Below, in pieces: positions 1-8,959 of a DNA stretch of 64,000 bases. Source of the DNA: Verrucomicrobium spinosum DSM 4136 = JCM 18804 (GTDB taxonomy: Bacteria > Verrucomicrobiota > Verrucomicrobiia > Verrucomicrobiales > Verrucomicrobiaceae); NCBI RefSeq assembly GCF_000172155.1, contig NZ_ABIZ01000001.1, positions 6,171,105 through 6,235,104 of the forward strand. The letters are read 5' to 3'. A program made the position numbers and the translations under genes. Within the stretch, counting starts at the first letter, position 1. Each line of letters begins with the position of its first letter. A model generated the notes under the pieces. That model was not told the DNA's origin and made no database searches. It saw only the letters and a list, made by a program, of their open reading frames with translations.

Positions 1-774
1 CGGGTCTTCGGTCATCAGCTTGGCCACTTCGTCCAGCGCGGGCTTGCTCTCGGGCTTCACCTCGGTGCGATTCGTGTCAAAGAACACGCCATGGAGCGTG
101 ACGCGACCTTTGGCATTCAGACCGCTGGCCATTTCGGCAGCAGTCAGCGTCACCATCCGCTGTTGACGTGGACGGGCATCGATCACATCCACCTGCACAA
201 TGACTTGACCTTTTTTCACCGCCACCTTGGGAGTATAGCCATCGCGATACTGCGTCACAAAGATGGCAACGGCCACCTCGCCCTCAGGCCTGATCTGACG
301 TGCCGCCAGATAGTGGGCTGCCTGGGAACTGTACTCGAACAGCTGCCCGCCCACCCCACCATAGCGATAGCCAAATTCATAGCCTGTGTCAGGGGCCTTG
401 GCCGACCAGAGAATCTCGTAGCCCTGAGCCTTCAACTCCTCCTCATAGTTCTCATACACCTCCAGGGCTGACCGCCCCATGGGAACGAGGTAGGTGATGC
501 GCGAAACCTGGCCGCGAAGGACCGTTTCCTTCTCAATCTTCCGGCCCTCATTTATCGCCGGATTCAAAGCCTTCCCCAGCGCAATGGGATACTCGGCAAA
601 CGCCTGCTGCGAATAGACCGCGATCTCCGCACCATCATAACGCTTGAACAGAGGATGGTCCGCTGAGCCCTCAATGTCTGCCGCATGGGTCATGTCCAGC
701 GACAGCGAACAAAAGGAACCAAGGGCAAATGCCGCAATCATACGGCCACAACGGATGGCAAAGTTGGTACTCAT
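1..774 (-). CDS. DUF4892-like / OmpA-family envelope protein, C-terminus cut by window edge
   Basis: The frame is open from an ATG at 774 to base 1 (258 codons, no stop), so the C-terminus is missing. The N-terminus reads as a signal peptide (hydrophobic MIAAFALGSFCSLSL, then a THAAD cleavage region). The mature start, around ADIEGSADHPLFKRYDGAEI, resembles DUF4892-type proteins. The last visible residues (GVFFDTNRTEVKPESKPALD) match the start of an OmpA C-terminal peptidoglycan-binding domain. By family this would be an outer-membrane or periplasmic protein that binds peptidoglycan. The OmpA assignment is firm from the motif; the DUF4892 assignment is from memory. It is transcribed in the same direction as the ParB-like gene upstream of it, 59 bp away. 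Confidence 0.8.
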   Translation of the reverse strand, partial: MSTNFAIRCGRMIAAFALGSFCSLSLDMTHAADIEGSADHPLFKRYDGAEIAVYSQQAFAEYPIALGKALNPAINEGRKIEKETVLRGQVSRITYLVPMGRSALEVYENYEEELKAQGYEILWSAKAPDTGYEFGYRYGGVGGQLFEYSSQAAHYLAARQIRPEGEVAVAIFVTQYRDGYTPKVAVKKGQVIVQVDVIDARPRQQRMVTLTAAEMASGLNAKGRVTLHGVFFDTNRTEVKPESKPALDEVAKLMTEDP

Positions 775-833
775 GCTGTCTGCATGTGCCCGCACCCCCC
801 GCCGTGACGAAGCAACTCAAATAATTCCCCCGG

Positions 834-1793
834 TCAAACCAACTCCATGCTGCGGGCCGGAACACTCCTCACCACTGGCTTCCGACGTTGCCTGATGGGG
901 GCGGTTGACTGATCGAAGTCATCCGCCTCCCGGAGCCCGCCAATCATCCTTCCGTCAAGATGGGCCTGCATGGCATAGACCGAACGACGGAAAATGTATG
1001 CCTGGTTCGCCCCACCACGTGGCATGGAGTGGAGAACCGATTCGCCCATCAACAATTTGCGCAGCCTCAATGCAGGATGATCCAGGGCCAGGCCGGCCCC
1101 GGTGCGGATGGCAGCCATGAACTCCAGGCACTTCTCCGCATTGATCTCGTGGTAGAGCACCGCCGCGGCCAGGAAGGAGGCCTGGGAAATGCCCTTTACA
1201 CTCTTCTCTCCCATGAAATCTGTGATGGCCGTAATGGCCACTTTGTGGGTCTCAAGAGCCTGCTTCACCACGCTGTCAGGCGGTGTGCTGCCACTGTTGC
1301 TGGATACGGTACGCCTCGCCAGACAGGTGGCGATCTCCACCCACTTCCGATTGCGCACCTGGCCGGAAAGATAGAGCGCATCAAAGAGACTGCGGCGACG
1401 TTGACGGTCCACCTTTTCCTGGGACGCCACAGGCAGCCCGGTGGTGAGGACCATGGGCACCGTCACGCCCGCTTTGACGATCGCCGACAAACAATGCTGT
1501 CCGTCCACCAGGGTACCTTCCGCATCGAACCCCACCGCCGCGGGCGTGAGCCGCCATTCGTCATTCAGTATTTCCTCGACATACTTCTCCACCACCTGGT
1601 CGGAGAGCTTCCTGTTGCGAACATTGCGCGCCAGCATGGCCTTCGCCGTCTCAGGGCTCAGATACACCGCCAACGATTTCACCCCTGGCACCGGCTCCAG
1701 ATGCCCCAGGTCCAGACGCGCATACTTTCCATTCAGATGAAAGCTGCTTTCGGCGGTGGATGGGGGCAACGATGTTTGCATGGCGGGGAACAA
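834..1793 (-). CDS. ParB/sulfiredoxin-like domain protein, function unknown
   Basis: 319 residues. Around residues 61-110 the pattern NRKLSD...YVEEI...W..T...VGFD..GTLVDGQHCLSA is the signature of the ParB/sulfiredoxin-like proteins often met in phages and mobile DNA (usual form N-R-x-x-S...DGQHRL-A). The DGQH motif sits at residues 97-100, with Cys where Arg is usual in DGQHR. The rest is helical and has no recognised DNA-binding domain. A second Met at residue 5 could be the true start. No ParA, phage or plasmid partner lies beside it, so a role in partitioning is not supported. Confidence 0.65.
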   Translation of the reverse strand: MFPAMQTSLPPSTAESSFHLNGKYARLDLGHLEPVPGVKSLAVYLSPETAKAMLARNVRNRKLSDQVVEKYVEEILNDEWRLTPAAVGFDAEGTLVDGQHCLSAIVKAGVTVPMVLTTGLPVASQEKVDRQRRRSLFDALYLSGQVRNRKWVEIATCLARRTVSSNSGSTPPDSVVKQALETHKVAITAITDFMGEKSVKGISQASFLAAAVLYHEINAEKCLEFMAAIRTGAGLALDHPALRLRKLLMGESVLHSMPRGGANQAYIFRRSVYAMQAHLDGRMIGGLREADDFDQSTAPIRQRRKPVVRSVPARSMELV

Positions 1794-1909
1794 TTTCTAC
1801 TCCCGATAATGCGTCAGAGAGACCCGGCTGCACCATTGGTCATGCGCTTTAAGAGCCAGGCAAGAATCACACAGTAAAGCATAAAGATTTCACTTAGCCT
1901 GACCACAAG

Positions 1910-2569
1910 CTACGGCCGGTAAGAACGTCCCCGTCCGGTCACCGGGTCAATCTGCAACGTATAATAGTTGTCGGGTGTGGAGTTCGCCCCTGCCGCAGGA
2001 AAGCTGCCCGGCTGGGCCATCGTTATATATGCGCTACGCAGAGGCAGGTGAATGTTCGTCGAGCCATTGGGATAGAATACCAGGCTTTGGTACTTGGCAC
2101 CGAGGGTCTTGAACGGCTCTACATCCACAACCGTCTCCTTTCCCCCGTTCAGAGCATCCAGCAGCGGAGATAGCCCTCCTTTTGCGATCATGACACTGCC
2201 CTCACCCAGATACGTCGGGTTTTCCATGGCTGTAGCCGCTCCGCCAGATTCGTTGAGGAAAAACAGCTGGTAGGCATGAAATCCAGCCTCTCCGTCGGCA
2301 GTGTACGAATAGAGTCTGAGTTCGACCGGTCGGCTCTCAGTCACCGAAACCTGTTGCGCCAGGGAGATTTTAAACAGCAACCCCTCTCCCGCGGCTGTCA
2401 GCCGGTTCGCGGCGATCACCCTGGCGAGGCTGGGTGCCGCAAATGCAAGGAGCATGCTGATGACTGCCAGCACCACGATCAGCTCAACCAACGTGAAGGC
2501 ACTACAGGTGGCTGGGGGGCGGCCGTTCACTGGATCCGTAACGTCCGAAGGATCTGTTTTCATTTTCAT
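1910..2569 (-). CDS. Verru_Chthon cassette protein D (pilin-like)
   Basis: A prepilin-type N-terminal methylation motif (SA/FTLVELIVVLAVISMLLA) is followed by a short GspH/FimT-like periplasmic domain. The residue before the cleaved Phe is Ala, where Gly is usual. The ATG at 2569 is chosen because it forms an ATGA overlap with the stop of the upstream cassette C gene, which implies translational coupling; a Met six codons earlier (2587) is possible. Last gene of the A-B-C-D cassette. I recall the family as TIGR02596. By family it is a minor pseudopilin of an inner-membrane pilus-like or secretion-like assembly; the substrate is inferred to be the giant upstream protein. Confidence 0.85.
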   Translation of the reverse strand: MKMKTDPSDVTDPVNGRPPATCSAFTLVELIVVLAVISMLLAFAAPSLARVIAANRLTAAGEGLLFKISLAQQVSVTESRPVELRLYSYTADGEAGFHAYQLFFLNESGGAATAMENPTYLGEGSVMIAKGGLSPLLDALNGGKETVVDVEPFKTLGAKYQSLVFYPNGSTNIHLPLRSAYITMAQPGSFPAAGANSTPDNYYTLQIDPVTGRGRSYRP

Positions 2570-3651
2570 TGGGGAATGAGGTTCCATTTGGAGCTGCGCA
2601 GTGGCACCGCTGCGGAAAAGACACGGTAGTTGACTTTTTCTGCCACGAGTTTTGCCTCCAACTCTTCAAGATCCTTTTGATAGTTGTTGCAATCCTTGAA
2701 GGCCCCTTCAGCCAACAATTCGGGCATGCTGCCGGAAGCCCCGTCGGCCAAACGAGCCGCCGAGCTTTCATCAATGGCCACCAACGTGACACGCACCACC
2801 GGCGGCAGCAAATGCTGGAACCCTTGAGGGTTTGTTCCCGTGGCCCCCACAACGTTGCGTGAGTTATAACTGTAGTCTGGAGCAATCCAGCTTGCCACCT
2901 TCTTGGACAGTGTTGCATCGCTTTCCGTCACCTGAGGGGAGAGGATCAACGCGATGATATTCTCCGCCACCGGCCGGGAGGACGACAACTGCTCGGCACT
3001 CTCCGAGGTGGACACCGTCTCCTTGGCCGCTTGATCAAACCAAGAAGCCGCCGTGTAAACTGCGTTCCGTTCTGCCGGCGGTCGAAACTCCCAGAGACGG
3101 AACCTCGTCCGGGCCGTCGCAACGTGCGCAGGGCGGTAGGCATCATCATTCCCATGGAGCACAAAGTAGCCCCGGGCGCACAGCAGACGGTTTAAAGCCT
3201 CGTAGCCGGGACGCTCCGTCACCCCCACAGGTGCTTGGAAAAACAAGCCGTGCGAGACCAGCGCACCCGCTGTGGGGGCCTGCAGAAGGGACTGTGACTC
3301 ACCAGTTACGAACTGCAGCTCTGAATGCCTGAGATACGCCAGCGGTGCCTCTGCCTGAGTGGCAGGAACAGTCGGCGTGGCACCCGTGTTGTACCGATAG
3401 GCGAGATACGGATTCAGCGTGGCCTGCCGGAGGCTCTGCGTGATGGTCTCAAACGCCATCCGCGCCTCGCGGAATTGTTCTATCCGCGAAGTGCTCTGCG
3501 TCCAGGTACGCTGCATCTGGGTGACGAAACTGGCTGAGACCACCATGATGATGGATAACACCACCATGGAAACCAGCAACTCGACAAGGGTGAAGGCCGG
3601 GCTCATGGCCCTCCCGGTGCCTAGCCGGGGAAGTTGGAACTGCGGATTCAT
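2566..3651 (-). CDS. Verru_Chthon cassette protein C (pilin-like)
   Basis: 361 residues. The prepilin motif is SPA/FTLVELLVSMVVLSII near residue 20, again with Ala instead of Gly before the cleavage site. A long C-terminal domain resembling GspJ-type pseudopilins in organisation follows (QRTWTQSTSRIEQFREARMAFE..). An alternative ATG at 3606 would shorten the leader. It ends in an ATGA overlap with cassette D and lies 42 bp after cassette B, so the three are co-transcribed. Recalled family TIGR02599. Likely processed by a prepilin peptidase encoded elsewhere; none is in the window. Confidence 0.85.
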   Translation of the reverse strand: MNPQFQLPRLGTGRAMSPAFTLVELLVSMVVLSIIMVVSASFVTQMQRTWTQSTSRIEQFREARMAFETITQSLRQATLNPYLAYRYNTGATPTVPATQAEAPLAYLRHSELQFVTGESQSLLQAPTAGALVSHGLFFQAPVGVTERPGYEALNRLLCARGYFVLHGNDDAYRPAHVATARTRFRLWEFRPPAERNAVYTAASWFDQAAKETVSTSESAEQLSSSRPVAENIIALILSPQVTESDATLSKKVASWIAPDYSYNSRNVVGATGTNPQGFQHLLPPVVRVTLVAIDESSAARLADGASGSMPELLAEGAFKDCNNYQKDLEELEAKLVAEKVNYRVFSAAVPLRSSKWNLIPQ

Positions 3652-3693
3652 TGAGAAACGGTGGGGATGTGCACTTTAGCGCCAGCAGCAGGA

Positions 3694-4242
3694 TCAGCCG
3701 TTCGACTGGGAGAGCATGACCGTATAAGCCCGCACCCGGCGTGAAGCGGCCCCGGAGCCCTCAAATTTGAAGCCCGGATCACTGGTCGGGACGATGCAGA
3801 TTTTGGCGCGTCGCAGTGACCCTTCCACCTTTTGCGCGGAGGCACTAACTCCATCGGCGGGCAGGCGCACATCCATAGCGCTTGCGGGTAGGTTGACGGA
3901 AACGACATAAGCCACCGCCGCATACCCTGGACCTTTTGAATCGACGCTGGCAGCGGGAATCTCCACACCCTGGTCATTGAACAGACGAGACCTTCCGTAG
4001 CCCGACCAGTCCAGTTCGTCCCACGCAGTGGACTGCAACTCTCCCCCAATGAGCTGGGTAATTCTAGCCTCCGCCGACAGGTCGGCAGAATTTCTCGCCA
4101 TCTCCAGGCCGCTTGGGAGCAACCCCAGCAGGGTCAAAAAACCCAGCGAAGCAATGGCCAGGGCGAAGACCACCTCCACAAGGGAGAATCCCCGCTGATT
4201 CCTCCAGTCGCGGCACACCGCGTCATGCAATTTTGTATTCAT
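3694..4242 (-). CDS. Verru_Chthon cassette protein B (pilin-like)
   Basis: 182 residues with a canonical prepilin motif (QRG/FSLVEVVFALAIASLGF) close to the N-terminus, Gly before the cleavage site and Glu at +5. The short C-terminal domain resembles GspI/PilV-type minor pilins. It lies 37 bp downstream of cassette A and 42 bp upstream of cassette C. Recalled family TIGR02598. No strong Shine-Dalgarno is visible before the ATG at 4242. Confidence 0.85.
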   Translation of the reverse strand: MNTKLHDAVCRDWRNQRGFSLVEVVFALAIASLGFLTLLGLLPSGLEMARNSADLSAEARITQLIGGELQSTAWDELDWSGYGRSRLFNDQGVEIPAASVDSKGPGYAAVAYVVSVNLPASAMDVRLPADGVSASAQKVEGSLRRAKICIVPTSDPGFKFEGSGAASRRVRAYTVMLSQSNG

Positions 4243-4279
4243 GTCGGAATTGATTTAAGTTAGTTGGATTCCGGACTTA

Positions 4280-7200
4280 TCAGGGGTCGAATCGCTTCTG
4301 GGCAATCACACGGAAGCGGTGCAAGGAATCAAGCGTCGGTTTACTCAAGGGATTGGCGCCCGCGTAGTCGAGCGTGGAGCCCGCGGCAAGCTGTGGCTGA
4401 TTCAGATCCAGGTAACGTTCCACTACTGCAGATCCTCTGTACTCCGCCGTCACGGAGTCCTTGGTGGAGTCGAAGGTCTCTGGATCCGTGGAACGCGCCT
4501 TGCGGACAACCTGGCTGCGCACGTGGACCTGGAAGGTGTTGGAGCGTGTCGTCAGCCGGGGATACATGTTGGTATAGGGCCGCTCCTTCAGGTTCTCCGC
4601 CGTGATTGCGTGATCTTCCCAGAATTTCGTGATTCCGTTCGGCGCACCCACCTTGAGCAGGTCCTTGAAGTTGTCAGGCCACGGCTCAGGCACCCGCACG
4701 TCGCTTGGGTCCATACGTTTTGGGAGCAGATGCATTTCGCAGATCTGTGCTGGGGAGATGAAGGCGAATCCCGAGCGGAACCGTTCATCGAAGAGTTTCA
4801 ATGTCGCCTCTGTGTCCACCTTGCGGTGCCAGAACAAACGGCCCACATTCACCTGCTTGCCGCGAATGTCGTACACATTGTCCACGTGTTCCTTCGCAAA
4901 CCAGCTCTCACCCTTCCCAGTGGGTGCCGCCCGCGGGCGACGCAGGTAGTAGTTCGCATCCGCATGAGCCACCGCCGTGAGCACCTCACTCTTCATAACC
5001 CCATGCAATGCAGTGGACCGATGAATGTGCTGAAAGGGTGCCATCTGGTAATTGAGATTGATTTTACCCATGGTCGAGCCCGGCTCGCTGATCGCATAGG
5101 GCTCAACAACCGGCATCCAGAAGAAATCCATGAACAGGTAGTCGGGTGGATCGACTCCCTGATTGTTGAAGTTGCCACCGTAACCCTTGATGAATTTCGG
5201 AGCCCCCGGATGCGCCTGCTGGTTGAGCGCCGTGCTCCACGTTTGGGGACGAAAAAGCAGCGTCCGCCATGGCTCACGCTTCCGCCCCGCCGGTGCGGCA
5301 CCGGAGGCATGGACCCCTGTAGGCAGAGAGCCAAACATACCCGGTGATGGCACCTGACGGTTCGGGGAGAAGTAGGTAGCCCCCCCCATCCACGTCGCCC
5401 AAGCTTCCGTGAAATAAGGAACAGACTGTTCCTGGGTTGTGGAGTTGACCTTGCCAAGCGTATTGCCCTCGTCGGGTTTGTTGATGTAGGCCCCATCCGT
5501 CTGATTGGATATACCCCGGTCAAAGTCGCCGTACCGTTGCAGTCCCGCTGCAGTGCCGGGTGAATAGGGATGATCCGGCACGAAACTGAAGAAGTAGTCT
5601 GCATTGCGCACCAGACGTGCACCCAACTTGTCCTCGCCGCGGTCCAGCCCTGGTCCATCACTCCAATGGGCAAGCACAATGTTGTGCGCCATACGCCGGG
5701 CTGGATCGCCGTAGAAGCGATGCTGTTCGAATTCTCCCGACGGCACCACAAACTGTCCCATCGTCAAGCGAGGGTCCCCATGACGCAGCACCAGCGACTG
5801 GAACGTGTCGTCCCACGTCACCAGATTTCCCCGGTTATACGTGCCCGTGGCTTGCGTTTCACCGTAACTGCCAATCTCATTGCCGATGTAGCGGAATCGC
5901 CCACCCATGCGGGTGCGGGGATAGGCCGCAGTAGAGGTGATTCTCCCGCTCTGGTCACGTCCCAGCGCCCCGTCACTGTGATAGGACCACCAATAAGGTG
6001 CCGGCACCGGCTGGTTGACCCAGTAAGTATCGTCCCAGTTTTTACCGAAGCGTGTATCCTCATTCCGGGTGACGAGTTTTGGAGCGAGGAAATCGGCGGA
6101 GGGGAAATCAAAGTTGAACGTTTGCAGCACCTTCGCCGGAGAGGTGTTGGTCATGATTTTCACCGTTACCGCGCCACCTGAAAAGGGTATTTTCCCATCT
6201 TCGGTGGCCGGAGTGGCCGGATCGTCCACCGGCACATCAAAGAAGTCGCTAACGAGGTTGTACTGGTTGCAATCCTTCAGGATGTCGGATCGGCTGGAGT
6301 AGTAGCTGTAGTCCACCTTGCCGGGCGTATAGGGCGGCTTGTCCGTGTCATTGGCAGGAATATTGGTATCAGGAAACAAGATGCTCCCCTTGGTGTTCCC
6401 GTTCACCCCTGCTGCCACGGCAGGAAGCTTTCGCTCCTGGAGAAAGGCCCGGTAGGAAATGGTCCCTCCCCGCTGGTAAATGCCCCAGGCGTTGCTCATG
6501 TGCTTGAAGGGCCGGATCACTGTCTTGCCCCCGTTTACAGGAAACATTTTCTGGTTGCCCACCATCAGAGAACTGGCATCCACCTCAATCTGAATGTCGG
6601 GGTTGATCAGAGTCCAGCCGGTGGCAGGGCAGAACCACTCCAGAAGAAAGGTCGCCTGCACCCGCTTCATCCCCGAAGCCAGGGGCGCGTCCTTGTCCAG
6701 GGTCCAGTTCCAGTTAAGGGGATTGTAGCCAGGATGGAGGGCTTCATCGCCCTTCTTGCCCTCCAGTTCATGCTGGGTGGGGTACTTGTTCTTGTAGAAG
6801 CCGTTCGCGGGGTCCTGATTGGTGGCGGATAGCGGTGGAAAGTTGGAGTACCAGAAGTCGAAATTCCCCCACTCGCCGCCCCGCCAGGTTGGTGGGGTGT
6901 AGTTCGCCGCAGGTGGTGGTGTCGTAGGAGTGATGCGCGCAGCCGACACCCCGCCTGCGGTGTCTGTGCCCTGGGCACAGGCGATGAAGTTCAGGCCAAC
7001 CTCTGAAATGGTCAGGAACCGGCCCATGCCACGGTACACTTCGTCCTTGCCCTTGGGCAGTACGGTTGGCGTCACCTGCCCATGTCCGGCAAAGCTGTTA
7101 CCGTCCGCATTCCGGATGGGCGTGAAAGTCTTGCTCTTCAGCCCTCCGGCGGCCGAGTAGGCCGTCAAACGATTATCCGGCAGACCGGCTATGGAGGGGG

Positions 7201-8884
7201 TCAAACCCACACTCTTCTCAGCGATGGCGTCATCGTAGAGGTTCGTGCTGCGGATGTAATCGAAGATCTCCACAAGAATCTGTTGCCGATTGTCTCCGTA
7301 CTTCGCTTCAAAGGTCGCGGAAGTGGATGGGCTGAATCCGGGGATGGGCTGCGCCGTCAGGGCCATCAGGTAGTCGAACAGCTGTTTGTTCCGGGCAATG
7401 CCGGTAATTTCATTCTGGCTCGTGCTGTCCTGCCTCGTGAAAAAATAGTCCCGCCCAGCGAGCGTTGAACAGTAGGCGATCGTCTTGTCAAAGACCGTCC
7501 GGTAGTCGCTCGTGTTCATCCGGTGCTCCGGCCACATGGAAATCTTGGGCAGCCCAAAAGGATTGGTTTCAGGTGATCGACTGTGCGGCGTGAGAAACGG
7601 ACGCAGCCGCTGCATCAGGTCCGGGCGGGAGACGCCAGACCACACCCCGGCAGTTGCCAGGTCTATCTCGTCACGAGTGCCGCCTGAACCAGTCTTGGAG
7701 CGCAGCAAAAATTCGTCCACGCTGGCAAACAGGCGCTCTCCCAGCGCATTCTGCACCTCGGCAAAATCAGTCGGCGAGAACGCCCTGCCAGCAGGGACCA
7801 GCACCGATCCTGAACGAGAGCCGCCGGGCAGGATCTTCGGCATTAATTCATATATTTTCTCCTTGCAGTCCCGGATCTTGTTGAACGCATCCTCGTCCTC
7901 GTCCTTGCGGACATTCATATCCTTTCCTGGAAACAACACCGTGCTCATACACACCGTGGCGGGGTGACCGGGATAGCGCTGGTATTCGTATGCCATGGGC
8001 TGGAAGCGAGCCCAGTCACCGTCGCGGTCGTGAAACAGACGGGGAGTATCCCACGCGGTTCCCTCGCCAGCGGTGTTGATGTTGATTTTGCAGGACTCGT
8101 CATCCGCCCAGAATGCCACCCGCGACACAATAGGGTTGTCAATCGAGGCCTTCACGCCGCCCGCCCCGACAAATTTCCCGTTATTACTCAAGTATCCCAG
8201 AGTTCCGTCCTTCAACATGTAAAGCCACTCCACAGGCATGGGCACCCGTTGCCCGTCCGAAGCCCCTCCACCAGAGGGCAGCACCACACCAGCCAGCGAG
8301 GTCCCTCCAGCTACGCCGTTCGTGCTGGTGGTGTATGAAAAGCCCTCCACCGAATTTTGTGGATCAGTGGAGTAGGCGCGGGGGTCAATGATCGGAAAAA
8401 ACCACCGGGGTCCCGCCGCCGGGTTGGCGGGGTCCAGCCTTGCCACTGGTTCGTTCAGGTCCACATAGTTGTCCGGCAGAGTGTCCCAGTTCCAGGCCGG
8501 AAGGTCAGCGGCAATCGCGCTCTCCGAGGTAGCAGTCATCGTCCGGTCCGAGTAAAGCTTGTGGCCACCCAAAAGCACCCCTGTTTCACGGTATTGTCTC
8601 ACCATGCCAGGCTGGGAGGTCCAAATCTCCCGACCTGTCACGTCCGACCGCTGCTCTGTCGCCTTCCGGATCTGACCCATGACGATGTTGACCGCAGAGT
8701 CGGCATTGATGCGGGCGGCCGACCCGTCGGCAAACGCCACCGTGGACTTGAGCTCCGTCTGCGTGGTGGAGAGCAGAGCCAGAAGAAGCACGGTTGCCAG
8801 CGTGAGCACGCTGATCACCACGATGAGGGCCATGCCTCGCGGGCGGCGGTGGGAGGATTTTGACAAAGGGCGGGGTGAGTTCAT
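4280..8884 (-). CDS. Verru_Chthon cassette protein A, large PilX-like protein
   Basis: About 1534 residues. The N-terminus carries a single hydrophobic helix (RGMALIVVISVLTLATVLLL) of the PilX/GspK type, lacking a classical FTLVE. The very large extracytoplasmic remainder is rich in Trp, Tyr and Pro. The length matches my memory of the TIGR02600 family (about 1500 aa). The ATG at 8884 is preferred because GGAGAG lies seven bases upstream; in-frame ATGs at 8899 and 8923 would add 5 or 13 residues. First gene of the cassette, starting 75 bp after the stop of the giant surface protein on the same strand, so a shared transcript is likely. Confidence 0.85.
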   Translation of the reverse strand: MNSPRPLSKSSHRRPRGMALIVVISVLTLATVLLLALLSTTQTELKSTVAFADGSAARINADSAVNIVMGQIRKATEQRSDVTGREIWTSQPGMVRQYRETGVLLGGHKLYSDRTMTATSESAIAADLPAWNWDTLPDNYVDLNEPVARLDPANPAAGPRWFFPIIDPRAYSTDPQNSVEGFSYTTSTNGVAGGTSLAGVVLPSGGGASDGQRVPMPVEWLYMLKDGTLGYLSNNGKFVGAGGVKASIDNPIVSRVAFWADDESCKININTAGEGTAWDTPRLFHDRDGDWARFQPMAYEYQRYPGHPATVCMSTVLFPGKDMNVRKDEDEDAFNKIRDCKEKIYELMPKILPGGSRSGSVLVPAGRAFSPTDFAEVQNALGERLFASVDEFLLRSKTGSGGTRDEIDLATAGVWSGVSRPDLMQRLRPFLTPHSRSPETNPFGLPKISMWPEHRMNTSDYRTVFDKTIAYCSTLAGRDYFFTRQDSTSQNEITGIARNKQLFDYLMALTAQPIPGFSPSTSATFEAKYGDNRQQILVEIFDYIRSTNLYDDAIAEKSVGLTPSIAGLPDNRLTAYSAAGGLKSKTFTPIRNADGNSFAGHGQVTPTVLPKGKDEVYRGMGRFLTISEVGLNFIACAQGTDTAGGVSAARITPTTPPPAANYTPPTWRGGEWGNFDFWYSNFPPLSATNQDPANGFYKNKYPTQHELEGKKGDEALHPGYNPLNWNWTLDKDAPLASGMKRVQATFLLEWFCPATGWTLINPDIQIEVDASSLMVGNQKMFPVNGGKTVIRPFKHMSNAWGIYQRGGTISYRAFLQERKLPAVAAGVNGNTKGSILFPDTNIPANDTDKPPYTPGKVDYSYYSSRSDILKDCNQYNLVSDFFDVPVDDPATPATEDGKIPFSGGAVTVKIMTNTSPAKVLQTFNFDFPSADFLAPKLVTRNEDTRFGKNWDDTYWVNQPVPAPYWWSYHSDGALGRDQSGRITSTAAYPRTRMGGRFRYIGNEIGSYGETQATGTYNRGNLVTWDDTFQSLVLRHGDPRLTMGQFVVPSGEFEQHRFYGDPARRMAHNIVLAHWSDGPGLDRGEDKLGARLVRNADYFFSFVPDHPYSPGTAAGLQRYGDFDRGISNQTDGAYINKPDEGNTLGKVNSTTQEQSVPYFTEAWATWMGGATYFSPNRQVPSPGMFGSLPTGVHASGAAPAGRKREPWRTLLFRPQTWSTALNQQAHPGAPKFIKGYGGNFNNQGVDPPDYLFMDFFWMPVVEPYAISEPGSTMGKINLNYQMAPFQHIHRSTALHGVMKSEVLTAVAHADANYYLRRPRAAPTGKGESWFAKEHVDNVYDIRGKQVNVGRLFWHRKVDTEATLKLFDERFRSGFAFISPAQICEMHLLPKRMDPSDVRVPEPWPDNFKDLLKVGAPNGITKFWEDHAITAENLKERPYTNMYPRLTTRSNTFQVHVRSQVVRKARSTDPETFDSTKDSVTAEYRGSAVVERYLDLNQPQLAAGSTLDYAGANPLSKPTLDSLHRFRVIAQKRFDP

Positions 8885-8959
8885 GAAACGACTCTCCATC
8901 GATGGGTTGTTGGTTGGTAACATGGGGCCACGCGTGAGGACACGGAACCCCCATGAAAA

